The notes: a model not told the origin generated them from the sequence alone. Shown: positions 1 through 7,032, numbered from the stretch's first letter. The stretch: DNA of 11,354 nucleotides from Campylobacterales bacterium (GCA_015489185.1 WGAE01000077.1:1-11354); one strand, 5' to 3'. Numbers and translations are program-made.

Positions 1-313
1 TATTGGGATGCGTAGAACCGCTCTTTTCAAGATAGGAGAGATTGGAGGAGATAATCAGATCGATCGGTTCGGCTTCATGAAGTTGTCGTAAAAGTTCTCC
101 AAGATGGGCAGGTGTTACCTCACCCGATTTTTCCAAAATATGCAGATTTTCAACCTCACTGACATCAAGCAGCAACTCCGCTTCGCGTAAAATAAGATGC
201 ACATCCACGCCCAGTCGCTGCAACCCCAGTGTCAGATCGAGATAACTCTTTTCGACGCCTCTGCCGCGCATTGAACGCACAAGCAGCACAATTCTCTTTC
301 GTTTCGCGATGAT
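1..313 (-). CDS. Glycosyltransferase family 4, N-terminal part (runs off left edge)
   Basis: About 104 N-terminal residues are visible. The start reads as IVLLVRSMRGRGVEKSYL followed by an amphipathic stretch and GVDVHLILRE. This is the first beta strand, glycine-rich loop and second Rossmann strand typical of GT-B glycosyltransferases of family 4, where the loop sits near the acceptor site. The product should be a cytosolic or membrane-associated sugar transferase of the LPS or capsule pathway, which fits the neighbouring ligase and transferases. The catalytic C-terminal half with the E-x7-E motif lies outside the window. The start is odd. An in-frame stop (TAA, 316-314) lies just after a good AGAGGAG ribosome binding site, and the next codons are ATC ATC GCG. 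The first standard start is GTG at 289, which would remove part of the first strand. I therefore place the start at the near-cognate ATC (313 or 310). Family assignment is fairly sure, sugar specificity unknown. Confidence 0.72.
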   Translation of the reverse strand, partial: MIAKRKRIVLLVRSMRGRGVEKSYLDLTLGLQRLGVDVHLILREAELLLDVSEVENLHILEKSGEVTPAHLGELLRQLHEAEPIDLIISSNLSYLEKSGSTHPN

Positions 314-337
314 TTACTCCTCTTCTTAAACGTAACC

Positions 338-346
338 TGCTAAAAT
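338..346 (+). promoter_or_regulatory. Extended -10 promoter for the O-antigen ligase gene
   Basis: The string TGCTAAAAT matches an extended -10 element (TGn followed by a TATAAT-like hexamer). It predicts a transcript starting near 352-355. That is downstream of the ATG at 350 and supports translation from the TTG at 377. No clear -35 box is visible, which is usual for Campylobacterota promoters. The site lies in the short divergent gap between the family 4 transferase and the ligase. Confidence 0.4.
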
Positions 347-376
347 GGTATGCACGACTTTGGAAGGCATCCGGCA

Positions 377-1627
377 TTGAGAAAATATATCAATTATTTA
401 CTTATACTTTTTGCTTTTTCCCTGCCGTTTAAATTTTTTCTGATGAACGGTCTGGCGGTCATCATCTTTGCGCTCTGGATTTTCGAGGGCAATCTGCGTA
501 CCAAATGGCACAGACTGAAACAGATGCCGATCTTCTGGTTATTGAGTCTGTTTTCACTCATCACACTGCTTTCCATAACCTGGAGCCAAACCCTTTACGG
601 CGGATACACAAACGGTTCAGGCACCAACGCGGTTTCATTCTGGTTCGCCAAATTCGGATACAAATTTCTGATTGTCCCGGTCTTGCTGACCATCGTCGAC
701 ACAAAACTGCTGCGACAAATCATCAGCGCTTTTCTTACCGCAATGTTCATCTCCGAAATCGTCTCTTACGGTATCTTTTTTCATCTCTGGAGTCTGCCCA
801 AAGCTTCACCCGAAGATCCCACGCCCTTCCTGCACCACACCTATTACAGTATCTTTCTGGTCTTTACGATTTTCATTCTGCTCGTACGTTTCGCACATGA
901 AGAGCGACGCTCTCTCAAACTCTTCTATCTCCTATTTGCGCTCAGCGCGACGGCAAATCTCTTCCTCAACGGCGGAAGAACCGGGCAACTCGCTTTTATC
1001 TTTACGGCACTCTATTTTGTCCGGCACCACTATCACTTCAGCTATAAAACGTTATTTGCGACACTGCTCGCGCTCGGACTGCTCTATCTGGTCGCCTACC
1101 GGGTCAGTCCCATATTTCAGCAGCGGATGCACTATACCAAAGAGAGTTTTGAAAAATTGCTGCATGGAGAGATGCAAACCAGTTTCGGGCAACGCGTCGC
1201 AGTCTGGCTCGCCGCTTTTGAAGTGATCAAAGCGCATCCCCTCGAAGGTGCCGGCATCGGTGCTTCCAAAACGGCGATTCAAAAGATGCAACAAAAACAT
1301 TTTCCCAACAGAGCCTATATGATGCATCTTCGCCATCTGCACAATCAGTTTTTACAAGCGTGGGTCGACAGCGGAATCATTGCGTTTTTACTGTTACTCT
1401 GGCTCTTTTACCTCTTTTTTCATGAAGATTTCGGCATCTGCGATCCTTATGCGAAAATCTATGCAATATCGCTGCTTTTTCTCTTCATGACCGATACGCC
1501 CTTTCATTTCAATCTGGGCGTCAACTATGTCATCTTCTTCACCGCTTTATTGTTCGGTTGCAAAGCCTATTATAAAAAAAACGCTCACTCACCGGAAAGC
1601 AAACGCCCGATCCGTGACGCGGGGTAG
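377..1627 (+). CDS. O-antigen ligase / polymerase family membrane protein (WaaL/Wzy_C type)
   Basis: A polytopic inner-membrane protein of about 416 residues that should transfer undecaprenyl-linked glycan to the lipid A core, or polymerise glycan, on the periplasmic face. Hydrophobic segments recur along the whole chain, for example residues 6-33, 52-70 and 97-110 from the TTG start. The family signatures are present: NGGRTG at about 198-203, then a long periplasmic loop with HPLEGAGIG (about 287-295) and HLHNQFLQ (about 320-327). The latter carries the conserved histidine needed by WaaL enzymes. An ATG at 350 would add nine residues but has no ribosome binding site and probably lies upstream of the transcript start. 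The TTG at 377 has GGAAGG nine bases before it, so I prefer it. The 3' end overlaps the convergent glycosyltransferase by 43 bases. Ligase and polymerase cannot be told apart from sequence alone. Confidence 0.8.
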   Translation: MRKYINYLLILFAFSLPFKFFLMNGLAVIIFALWIFEGNLRTKWHRLKQMPIFWLLSLFSLITLLSITWSQTLYGGYTNGSGTNAVSFWFAKFGYKFLIVPVLLTIVDTKLLRQIISAFLTAMFISEIVSYGIFFHLWSLPKASPEDPTPFLHHTYYSIFLVFTIFILLVRFAHEERRSLKLFYLLFALSATANLFLNGGRTGQLAFIFTALYFVRHHYHFSYKTLFATLLALGLLYLVAYRVSPIFQQRMHYTKESFEKLLHGEMQTSFGQRVAVWLAAFEVIKAHPLEGAGIGASKTAIQKMQQKHFPNRAYMMHLRHLHNQFLQAWVDSGIIAFLLLLWLFYLFFHEDFGICDPYAKIYAISLLFLFMTDTPFHFNLGVNYVIFFTALLFGCKAYYKKNAHSPESKRPIRDAG

Positions 1628-2514
1628 GCATCTTCGACCATGACGCCGTACTTTTCAAACACAGAAATCGCCGTATCGTCAAAGAGCAGTCTGTCGCGAT
1701 ACTCATCAAAAAGTTTCCCTTCATTTAAAAGCCGTACCCAGCGTCTGTAGTGCGGTCCCATACGAATATGTCTGCGTGATTCAAGCAACATTTTCCGGTT
1801 TCGGATATTCTTTTCAAACTGCGCAAAACTGCGGATCGGATAGTGATAGACGGCAATTCCGTCAAGTCGCCTGATCTTGTCGTAATGTCTGAAATAGTCG
1901 CGAAAATTGCCGATATGCAATGCTTTGTGATTGCCCCCTCGAATCCAGAGCAGACCGTGCGGATTGGTGATCACTTTGGGAGCGATTTTGGCAAGTACAA
2001 TCGAAACGTTCTCATGATGCTGCTGATACTTTTTTTGATAATAAACCGGATTTTCGACACGATAACGCATTTGATAAAACGGGATCGCTTCATCCGCAAA
2101 TCGCCGTTGGGGTACCATATTGTAACGCTGCACGGTCACGACACTCCCCTTAAACCCAAGCAGTTCGCGAAGCGACTTACCGTCTGAAGGAATCCAGAAT
2201 TCATCCGCATCGTTGTTGATCACCCAGTCCGCACCGATCCGTTTCGCTTCTGTCGCCAGCCGCTTCATCCATACCGCCTGATTATAGAGACCTTTTTCAT
2301 TAATCACCACAATCTCAAATTCGCGTGCCAGACGCCGCAAAATCTCCGTCGTCCCGTCTGTCGAGTCGTTATCCATCACGACAAACGCATCCACCCCCAA
2401 CGCGGCATGCACACGGATATTCGTTTCGATAATATCCGCTTCGTTTTTAACCAGAATCGTCATGACAATACGAAAGTCATTTTTGTTGAAACGGTGCAAA
2501 AAGTAATTGATCAT
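1585..2514 (-). CDS. Glycosyltransferase, family 2 type (Glyco_tranf_2_4-like)
   Basis: A soluble GT-A fold transferase of 309 residues with no membrane segments. The order of motifs is typical of the family 2 subgroup: MTILVKNEADII (about 18-29), VVMDNDSTDGTTEIL (about 45-59) and VINNDADEFW (about 98-107). In the last of these the DAD triad would bind the metal of the nucleotide sugar. It probably adds one sugar to a core or O-chain glycan on the cytosolic side of the inner membrane. The start chosen is the ATG at 2514, which overlaps the TGA of the upstream gene by one base (TGATG), with AAGAGAAG before it. This implies translational coupling. A TTG one codon upstream (2517) is possible but less likely. 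It is the last gene of the three-gene minus-strand operon. The sugar transferred cannot be deduced. Confidence 0.78.
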   Translation of the reverse strand: MINYFLHRFNKNDFRIVMTILVKNEADIIETNIRVHAALGVDAFVVMDNDSTDGTTEILRRLAREFEIVVINEKGLYNQAVWMKRLATEAKRIGADWVINNDADEFWIPSDGKSLRELLGFKGSVVTVQRYNMVPQRRFADEAIPFYQMRYRVENPVYYQKKYQQHHENVSIVLAKIAPKVITNPHGLLWIRGGNHKALHIGNFRDYFRHYDKIRRLDGIAVYHYPIRSFAQFEKNIRNRKMLLESRRHIRMGPHYRRWVRLLNEGKLFDEYRDRLLFDDTAISVFEKYGVMVEDAYPASRIGRLLSGE

Positions 2515-3635
2515 CAAACTTCTCTTCTTATTTCCCGCGAAATTTTCGCTTCAATCGCCTGAAAATGGTGTGGAGTCGGATTTTTCCAGGAATCGGGTAC
2601 CAGATAATCACAGTAAAGATATTTTAAAAACTTTTCGATAAGTTGGGGATCGTTTGCAAAAAGCCGTTTACTCTCAAGCAACCGAAAAAGGCTCTGCGCA
2701 TCCGAGACGGTATGGACAATCCCCTCAATCGCGAAAAAGGCTTCCCCCAGGACGATGACCGGCTTGCCCAAAAGCAACCCTTCGATACCGACTGTCGAAT
2801 TGATCGTCATAACCGCTTCCGCGTTTTCGATCAGCTTCTGGGTGTTTTCATCCGAAAAAACGACTTTGTCATTTGTACGCTCATGAAGTATCCGATAGTC
2901 GCTGACACGATCACTCGGATGCTCCTTGAGTACAAAGTGCCACCCTGTCTCTCTCGCAGCCTCGGTAACCAGATCAAAAAGCGCGTACATATCCGGTATC
3001 CACGGTGAATGGTGGATAATCTGCGTATCATACGCAACCTGAAACGGTACGAAGATATAGCGCTGCGGCAACGCCTTTTGCGCCAGCGTTCTTTGAGTGC
3101 GTACCGGTTTTCTGACCTGCAGTTTGGTCGGAAGCCGACACGACGTATCAAACGAAAGCGTGCGATAAAAGGCGGTGTTTCTTGGAACACTGTTTGAGGC
3201 GTTCACACCCGCAAAATCGACCTGCGTCGTATCCGGCAAAAGACCGTTTTCGAAAAAGAGGCACTTTTTTCCGTACCGTTTTGCCGTCTCCACCCCCAGC
3301 GCCTGATGAAACTTCTTTCCGTTCCAAAACGCGACAATATCGGGATCGAATCTCCGTATCGCCCGTGAGACGGCGGCGATCACAAACGGAATCTGCATCT
3401 TAAGAAAACGCTTGTAGAGCGTCGCTTTGAAACGGTTGCGATATTTTGCGTCGACTTCACGGCACTTCAGGCGACAGATCACATCCGTATCGACTTGTAC
3501 GACCTCTTTGAAACCTTGCAAATCAAGACGCAAAGAGGGAAGAAAAAGCAGTTCGGATTTCAAAGAGAGATGTTGACGTAATGTACGAAAATAGCGATAC
3601 TGATGTTTCGTCAACGCGATAAAAAGTATCTTCAT
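2514..3635 (-). CDS. KpsS/KpsC-like capsule polysaccharide glycosyltransferase (PF05159-like)
   Basis: This 373-residue protein resembles the capsule synthesis family that includes the beta-Kdo transferases KpsS and KpsC. Visible family features, in order, are the ENGLLP segment followed by DFAGVNASNSVPR (about 129-152), VPFQVAYDTQIIHHSPW (about 196-212), the KEHPSD motif (about 237-242) and a C-terminal INSTVGIEGLLLGKPVIVLG run (about 278-297). In the known enzymes these build the CMP-Kdo pocket and active site. The length is close to a single-domain KpsS. It probably adds a Kdo-like or other acidic sugar to a lipid acceptor, but the substrate is not certain because related proteins occur in LPS loci too. 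The start at 3635 is chosen because its ATG overlaps the upstream TGA by four bases (ATGA). An in-frame ATG 15 codons earlier lies within the preceding gene. Confidence 0.72.
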   Translation of the reverse strand: MKILFIALTKHQYRYFRTLRQHLSLKSELLFLPSLRLDLQGFKEVVQVDTDVICRLKCREVDAKYRNRFKATLYKRFLKMQIPFVIAAVSRAIRRFDPDIVAFWNGKKFHQALGVETAKRYGKKCLFFENGLLPDTTQVDFAGVNASNSVPRNTAFYRTLSFDTSCRLPTKLQVRKPVRTQRTLAQKALPQRYIFVPFQVAYDTQIIHHSPWIPDMYALFDLVTEAARETGWHFVLKEHPSDRVSDYRILHERTNDKVVFSDENTQKLIENAEAVMTINSTVGIEGLLLGKPVIVLGEAFFAIEGIVHTVSDAQSLFRLLESKRLFANDPQLIEKFLKYLYCDYLVPDSWKNPTPHHFQAIEAKISREIRREV

Positions 3636-4150
3636 GAAGCGGATACCACCGATTTGATCGCATCGGAGATCATACCGCACACCACCATCTGGAGTATACA
3701 GATTTCATCGGCATCGGTTGCGGGCAATTCAACCTTTGCGTCAAAACTTGCAAAAGAGTCGCTGTGTCGCGCACCGCAAAGCACCACCCGTTTGGCTTCT
3801 TTCTCTTTCGCTTCCTCCAGAAACTGCCCCAGCATCTCGCTTTGGACACCTGCCCCAAGTACCAGAATCGTATCCATCTCTTTGACAACCGTCGCATAAC
3901 GGGCAAAAGCCTCCTCATTGGCTTCAAAGAGGCGTACATCCGCACCGGGTGCACTCTGGCGCAACTGTGCGACCATCCAGGCGGCAACCCATCTGCTCGC
4001 ACCTTCGGCAACGACAATCACACTGTTTCCGCGAAGCGGCGCTTCGTAACAGAGCAGTGACGCCATATGCAGATAACTTGTAAGATTTTCGCGCATCTGC
4101 CTGAGGGCGTTTTCATGTTTTTCCAGATAATCGGTAATTTTCATAAACAT
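3632..4150 (-). CDS. SIS-domain protein, GmhA (phosphoheptose isomerase)-like but lacking catalytic histidines
   Basis: A small single-domain protein of about 172 residues with the layout of sedoheptulose 7-phosphate isomerase (GmhA). It has an N-terminal helix (KITDYLEKHENALRQM), a first nucleotide-like strand and loop (VIVVAEGASRWVAAWM), and a second strand and helix (ILVLGAGVQSEMLGQFLEEAKEK). It then has VVLCGA, and a C-terminal ELPATDADEIC that aligns with the ST-DTARIQEVH region of GmhA. Key residues differ: the GNGGSAADA loop is AEGASRWVA, and the histidines of the QEIHxxxxH motif read as C and V. Isomerase activity is therefore doubtful, and a sugar-phosphate binding or altered role is possible. 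The start at 4150 follows GGATGG by six bases, the same Shine-Dalgarno form as the divergent regulator gene. An ATG at 4192 would sit at the predicted transcript start. It is the first gene of the surface glycan operon. Confidence 0.65.
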   Translation of the reverse strand: MFMKITDYLEKHENALRQMRENLTSYLHMASLLCYEAPLRGNSVIVVAEGASRWVAAWMVAQLRQSAPGADVRLFEANEEAFARYATVVKEMDTILVLGAGVQSEMLGQFLEEAKEKEAKRVVLCGARHSDSFASFDAKVELPATDADEICILQMVVCGMISDAIKSVVSAS

Positions 4151-4179
4151 GCTTTGCCATCCGTTTTTGTCAATCATTA

Positions 4180-4194
4180 CAATGTACGACATTG
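4180..4194. repeat. Inverted repeat CAATGT-N3-ACATTG in the divergent promoter region
   Basis: Perfect 6-bp arms (4180-4185 and 4189-4194) separated by ACG. It lies at and just downstream of the predicted transcript start of the SIS-gene operon, where a bound protein would block transcription. The binder is unknown. Confidence 0.4.
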
Positions 4195-4196
4195 CT

Positions 4197-4202
4197 AATA
4201 TA
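4197..4202 (-). promoter_or_regulatory. -10 box (TATATT) for the surface glycan operon
   Basis: Reading leftward, the sequence before the SIS gene contains TATATT preceded by a T-rich stretch (ATATTTTATATT). The expected transcript start is near 4190, giving a leader of about 40 bases to the preferred ATG at 4150. There is no good -35 match. Confidence 0.35.
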
Positions 4203-4214
4203 AAATATTTATGA

Positions 4215-4229
4215 TACCTTTTTAAGGTA
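4215..4229. repeat. Inverted repeat TACCTT-N3-AAGGTA midway between divergent genes
   Basis: Perfect 6-bp arms (4215-4220 and 4224-4229) around TTT. It lies between the two divergent -10 boxes and overlaps the likely -35 region of the regulator operon. This makes it a candidate operator for a protein controlling both directions. OmpR-type regulators usually prefer direct repeats, so the encoded regulator is not the obvious binder. Confidence 0.4.
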
Positions 4230-4249
4230 AATGTATAACGGTTTATACT
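4221..4249 (+). promoter_or_regulatory. Promoter for the response regulator operon (TTTAAG-17-TATACT)
   Basis: A good -10 hexamer, TATACT (4244-4249), has a weak -35 candidate, TTTAAG (4221-4226), 17 bases away. Transcription would begin near 4256, leaving a leader of about 44 bases. This leader carries AGGATGG four bases before the ATG at 4300. Confidence 0.4.
4233..4248. repeat. Inverted repeat GTATAA-N4-TTATAC over the regulator -10 box
   Basis: Perfect 6-bp arms (4233-4238 and 4243-4248) flank CGGT and the right arm overlaps the -10 box. The AT-rich -10 could produce part of this match by chance. It may still be an autoregulatory site. Confidence 0.3.
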
Positions 4250-4299
4250 ATATTATTGTTTAAAGCAAAATCCCACACCCGATAGATCAGGATGGTACG

Positions 4300-4986
4300 A
4301 TGATCAAAATTCTCATGATCGAAGATGACGCCGAACTGGCGGAAATATTGACCGAGTATCTGGCGCAGTTTGATATGGAGGTGACCAATATTGATGATCC
4401 CTTTCTGGGGCTCTCAACGCTCAATACACATAAATTTGATCTGGTCATTCTTGACCTGACACTCCCCGGGCTGGACGGGCTGGAGGTCTGTAGCGATATT
4501 CGCAAATGGCACGATATACCGATTATCATCTCTTCCGCCAGACACGATATTACGGACAAGGTCGAAGCGCTGGAGCGCGGGGCGGACGACTATCTGCCCA
4601 AACCTTACAACCCCAGAGAACTTGAAGCCCGTATCAGAAGTCTCCTGCGCCGTAAAAACAACGAATTTGCCAGCACGGAACGCAAAATACAAAAACATAA
4701 AGATCTCGAAGTCGATGAAAAACAGCAGGCGATTATCTTCAAAGGTAAACCGCTGCAACTGACCAAAGCCGAATACGGCATTTTGAAATATCTGATCCAT
4801 AAGGAGGGCGGGGTTGTCTCCAGAGAGGAGCTGATCTACAATGTCGAGGCGATCAGCGAGGAGAGTTCAAACAAAAGTATCGACGTCATCATCGGTCGTA
4901 TTCGTCAAAAGCTGGGTGAAACTCCCAAAAATGCTACCTATATCCATTCTGTCAGAGGAGTCGGCTACAAATTCACCCAGTCGTAA
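4300..4986 (+). CDS. OmpR-family response regulator, ArsR (HP0166)-like
   Basis: This 228-residue DNA-binding response regulator has an N-terminal receiver domain (1-120) with the acidic pair D9/D10, phospho-acceptor D52 in VILDLTLPGLDGLEV, switch residue S79 and K101 in LPKPYNP. Its C-terminal winged helix (about 128-228) ends with the typical IHSVRGVGYKF. It closely recalls the acid-responsive ArsR of Helicobacter, including the MIEDD, NIDDPF and PIIISSAR segments; this is from memory, not a search. It should be phosphorylated by the adjacent kinase and control transcription of surface or stress genes, possibly the two operons that diverge here. AGGATGG four bases before ATG 4300 supports the start. 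It is the first gene of a five-gene operon. The family call is firm; the signal sensed in this organism is inferred. Confidence 0.88.
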   Translation: MIKILMIEDDAELAEILTEYLAQFDMEVTNIDDPFLGLSTLNTHKFDLVILDLTLPGLDGLEVCSDIRKWHDIPIIISSARHDITDKVEALERGADDYLPKPYNPRELEARIRSLLRRKNNEFASTERKIQKHKDLEVDEKQQAIIFKGKPLQLTKAEYGILKYLIHKEGGVVSREELIYNVEAISEESSNKSIDVIIGRIRQKLGETPKNATYIHSVRGVGYKFTQS

Positions 4987-4992
4987 CCGCGT

Positions 4993-6234
4993 ATGAAAAA
5001 ATCGATCTTCTACAATATTACCTTTATCTTTCTGGTCGCCGCAATGGCGGTCGGCGTAGCGTATCTCTACATGATCAAATATGACAAACAGAAGTATACC
5101 CAGGAACTTAACCAGCGCTATTCGATCGTCGCACGCGCGACACTCTACCGTCTGCTGACCCAGCCTGTCAATGCGTCATTCAGACGCGATCTAGCACTCT
5201 ACAACATGAAGCTGGTCAAAGATACCAAACGCATCAAAAATGTCCTCCAGAAAGGAGAAGTGCTTCAAAAAGTGCGCACAAAAGTGGGCAGCAGCGCCAT
5301 CTACTACTACAAAAAAAGCAACTACCTGCTGATCGAATCGGTCAACAACAAAGCGATTCTGCTTTTTGACAAAGCCTTTAAACCCTACCGCACGCAGATT
5401 CTCTATATTAAAATCATCTTCGGTAGTATCTTCATCGTCCTCTTTCTGGCGTATCTGTGGACCATTTCTCGTCTCTCGCCGATCAAAAAACTCAAAAATG
5501 AAATCGACAAATTCGGACGGGGAGATCTCGACATCGACTGCAAGATGGATCGCGGCGACGAAATTTCGGAAGTGGCAAACGCCTTTAACAATGCCGTCAA
5601 CGAGATCAAAAAGCTGAACAACTCCCGTAAACTCTTTTTACGTAACATTATGCACGAGCTCAAAACACCGATCACCAAAGGGATGCTCTCGGCGGAGATG
5701 CTGCCACCGGGCAAACAGAAACAGCGCCTCATCTCCGTCTTTCAGCGTCTGGAGAGTCTGCTGAATGAATTTATCGCGATTGAGCAGATCACCGTCGACG
5801 GCAGTTACCTGAAAAAGCGTATCTATCGTATTATCGATATCATCGACGAAGCGATCGATATTTCGATGGCGGACCGAAACCATATCGAACTGACGATTCA
5901 GGAAGATCTGCAACTGAAAGTCGATTTCAAACTCTTCAGTATCGCGATCAAAAATATGATCGACAACGGTATCAAATATTCCGAAGATAACAAGGTACTT
6001 GTTTACGCCGAAGAGGATAGCATCGATTTTCTCAGCAAAGGCAAAAAACTCGAACACGATCTGGAATATTATATCGAACCTTTTACTCAAGGGAGCGACA
6101 AAAAGAGTAAAAGTTTCGGACTGGGGCTTTACATCGTCGACAGTATTTTAAAAGCACATAAAATGAAACTTGTTTACGAATATAAAAACGGCTACAACAT
6201 ATTCAAGTTTACCAACATAATGCCGATACTATGA
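4993..6234 (+). CDS. Sensor histidine kinase, ArsS-like, with degenerate G1 box
   Basis: This 413-residue inner-membrane kinase has a transmembrane helix at about 8-28, a periplasmic sensor domain (about 29-134) and a second helix (about 136-157). A HAMP domain (about 158-210, with LSPIKKLKNE) follows, then a dimerisation helix with phospho-accepting H221 in NIMHELKTPITKG. The ATPase domain has an N box (NMIDNGIKYSED, 321-332) and a G2 box (SFGLGLYIV, 374-382). Between them the usual DxGxG of the G1 box is absent; the region reads EEDSIDFLSKGKKLEHD. The rest of the fold looks intact, so this may be a lineage variant of ArsS-type kinases and not a dead enzyme. It starts six bases after the regulator stop, with no strong ribosome site, suggesting coupling. 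It should phosphorylate D52 of the neighbouring regulator. Confidence 0.86.
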   Translation: MKKSIFYNITFIFLVAAMAVGVAYLYMIKYDKQKYTQELNQRYSIVARATLYRLLTQPVNASFRRDLALYNMKLVKDTKRIKNVLQKGEVLQKVRTKVGSSAIYYYKKSNYLLIESVNNKAILLFDKAFKPYRTQILYIKIIFGSIFIVLFLAYLWTISRLSPIKKLKNEIDKFGRGDLDIDCKMDRGDEISEVANAFNNAVNEIKKLNNSRKLFLRNIMHELKTPITKGMLSAEMLPPGKQKQRLISVFQRLESLLNEFIAIEQITVDGSYLKKRIYRIIDIIDEAIDISMADRNHIELTIQEDLQLKVDFKLFSIAIKNMIDNGIKYSEDNKVLVYAEEDSIDFLSKGKKLEHDLEYYIEPFTQGSDKKSKSFGLGLYIVDSILKAHKMKLVYEYKNGYNIFKFTNIMPIL

Positions 6235-6263
6235 AAAAACAAATCGTTAAAAGGTAGTCACGC

Positions 6264-6671
6264 ATGGAGAACAGAGAGAATACATTTTTCCCGCTCGCAT
6301 CGTTCAAGGCACTCGTCGCGCACCATATCGCACTGATCGAACGTTTCTCAGAACCCGAACTGGCGGAATTTTCCCTGCTCTTTCTGAAAATGGACGATTA
6401 CGAAAACATCGAAATCAAAAAGAGTATTCAGATCGTTTTCCGTGACAGTGACATTATTTTCGAATATGAAGGTAACTACATCATTCTCCTGCCTAAAACG
6501 GACTGGAACGGTGCCAACGAATTACTCAACGGATTGCAGGAGTTTCTCGATCAAAAACTCTGTGACTCGATCGTAACCTACCCCGACGACGGAACCGACG
6601 CTGTGACACTGCTTGAGAGTTTCAAAAATGTAGTCAAAAAGTACTATAATATCGATCTGAAACTTGAATAA
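6264..6671 (+). CDS. Small degenerate GGDEF-like protein
   Basis: This 135-residue soluble protein has no named family that I recognise at once, but its pattern follows the second half of a GGDEF (diguanylate cyclase) domain. EFSLLFLKMDDYE (35-47) matches the first strand with its metal-binding aspartates. EYEGNYIILLPKTDWNGANELL (67-88) matches RYGGDEFVVLLPxTD. DSIVTYPDDGTDAVTLLESF (101-120) matches the SIGVATYPEDG strand and last helix. The signature itself reads YEGNY, so catalytic residues are missing, and with about 135 residues it is shorter than a normal domain. Catalysis is unlikely; a binding or scaffolding role towards the kinase or a nucleotide is a guess. AAAGGTAG precedes the ATG by nine bases. 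It lies 29 bases after the kinase gene and 10 before the DUF190 gene. Confidence 0.6.
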   Translation: MENRENTFFPLASFKALVAHHIALIERFSEPELAEFSLLFLKMDDYENIEIKKSIQIVFRDSDIIFEYEGNYIILLPKTDWNGANELLNGLQEFLDQKLCDSIVTYPDDGTDAVTLLESFKNVVKKYYNIDLKLE

Positions 6672-6681
6672 AGGCGCCATT

Positions 6682-7032
6682 ATGAAACGACTGCTCGGAC
6701 AGAAAAAACTGCTTAAAATCTATATCGATACCGATGACAAATACCACGGAAAGCCGCTTTGGGAAGTGATCCTGCAAAAGGCAAAAGAGAGCGGTCTCAG
6801 CGGTGCGACGGTTTATAAAAGTATCAGCGGGATGGGTATTCATTCGGAACTGAAAAGTTACAATATTATTGCTCTTTCGCAATCGTTGCCGCTGGTCATT
6901 GAGATCATCGACGCACCGGAAAAGATCGAAACATTCCTGGAAGTACTCGATACGATCATGGATGAGGGGCTGGTAACGCTCAGTGATGTCGAAGTGATCC
7001 GCTACAAACATAAAAACGGGCAAAAGGATTAA
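6682..7032 (+). CDS. DUF190 (PII-like) protein
   Basis: A 116-residue protein with the full pattern of the DUF190 family (PF02641), which has a PII-like ferredoxin fold. It shows KIYIDTDDKYHGKPLWEVIL near the N-terminus, SGLSGATVYKSISGMG in the centre and LPLVIEIIDAPEKIETFL with GLVTLSDVEVIRY at the end. PII-like proteins usually form trimers that bind a small ligand and regulate a partner. DUF190 genes are often found beside crcB, and here the stop is one base before the crcB start codon's upstream A. A role in tuning fluoride export is therefore a reasonable inference. The start is the ATG at 6682, with AAAGG about eight bases before it. A TTG at 6664 would overlap the previous gene and is rejected. 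Confidence 0.82.
   Translation: MKRLLGQKKLLKIYIDTDDKYHGKPLWEVILQKAKESGLSGATVYKSISGMGIHSELKSYNIIALSQSLPLVIEIIDAPEKIETFLEVLDTIMDEGLVTLSDVEVIRYKHKNGQKD

Noticed and set aside
165..377. 70-codon minus-strand open frame at the left
   Set aside because: It is out of frame with the clear family 4 glycosyltransferase start on the same strand and has an arginine-rich, low-information sequence.
6200..6264. Fluoride riboswitch before the DUF190 and crcB genes
   Set aside because: The gaps before 6264, 6682 and 7034 are too short to hold the aptamer, and no matching conserved core was seen.
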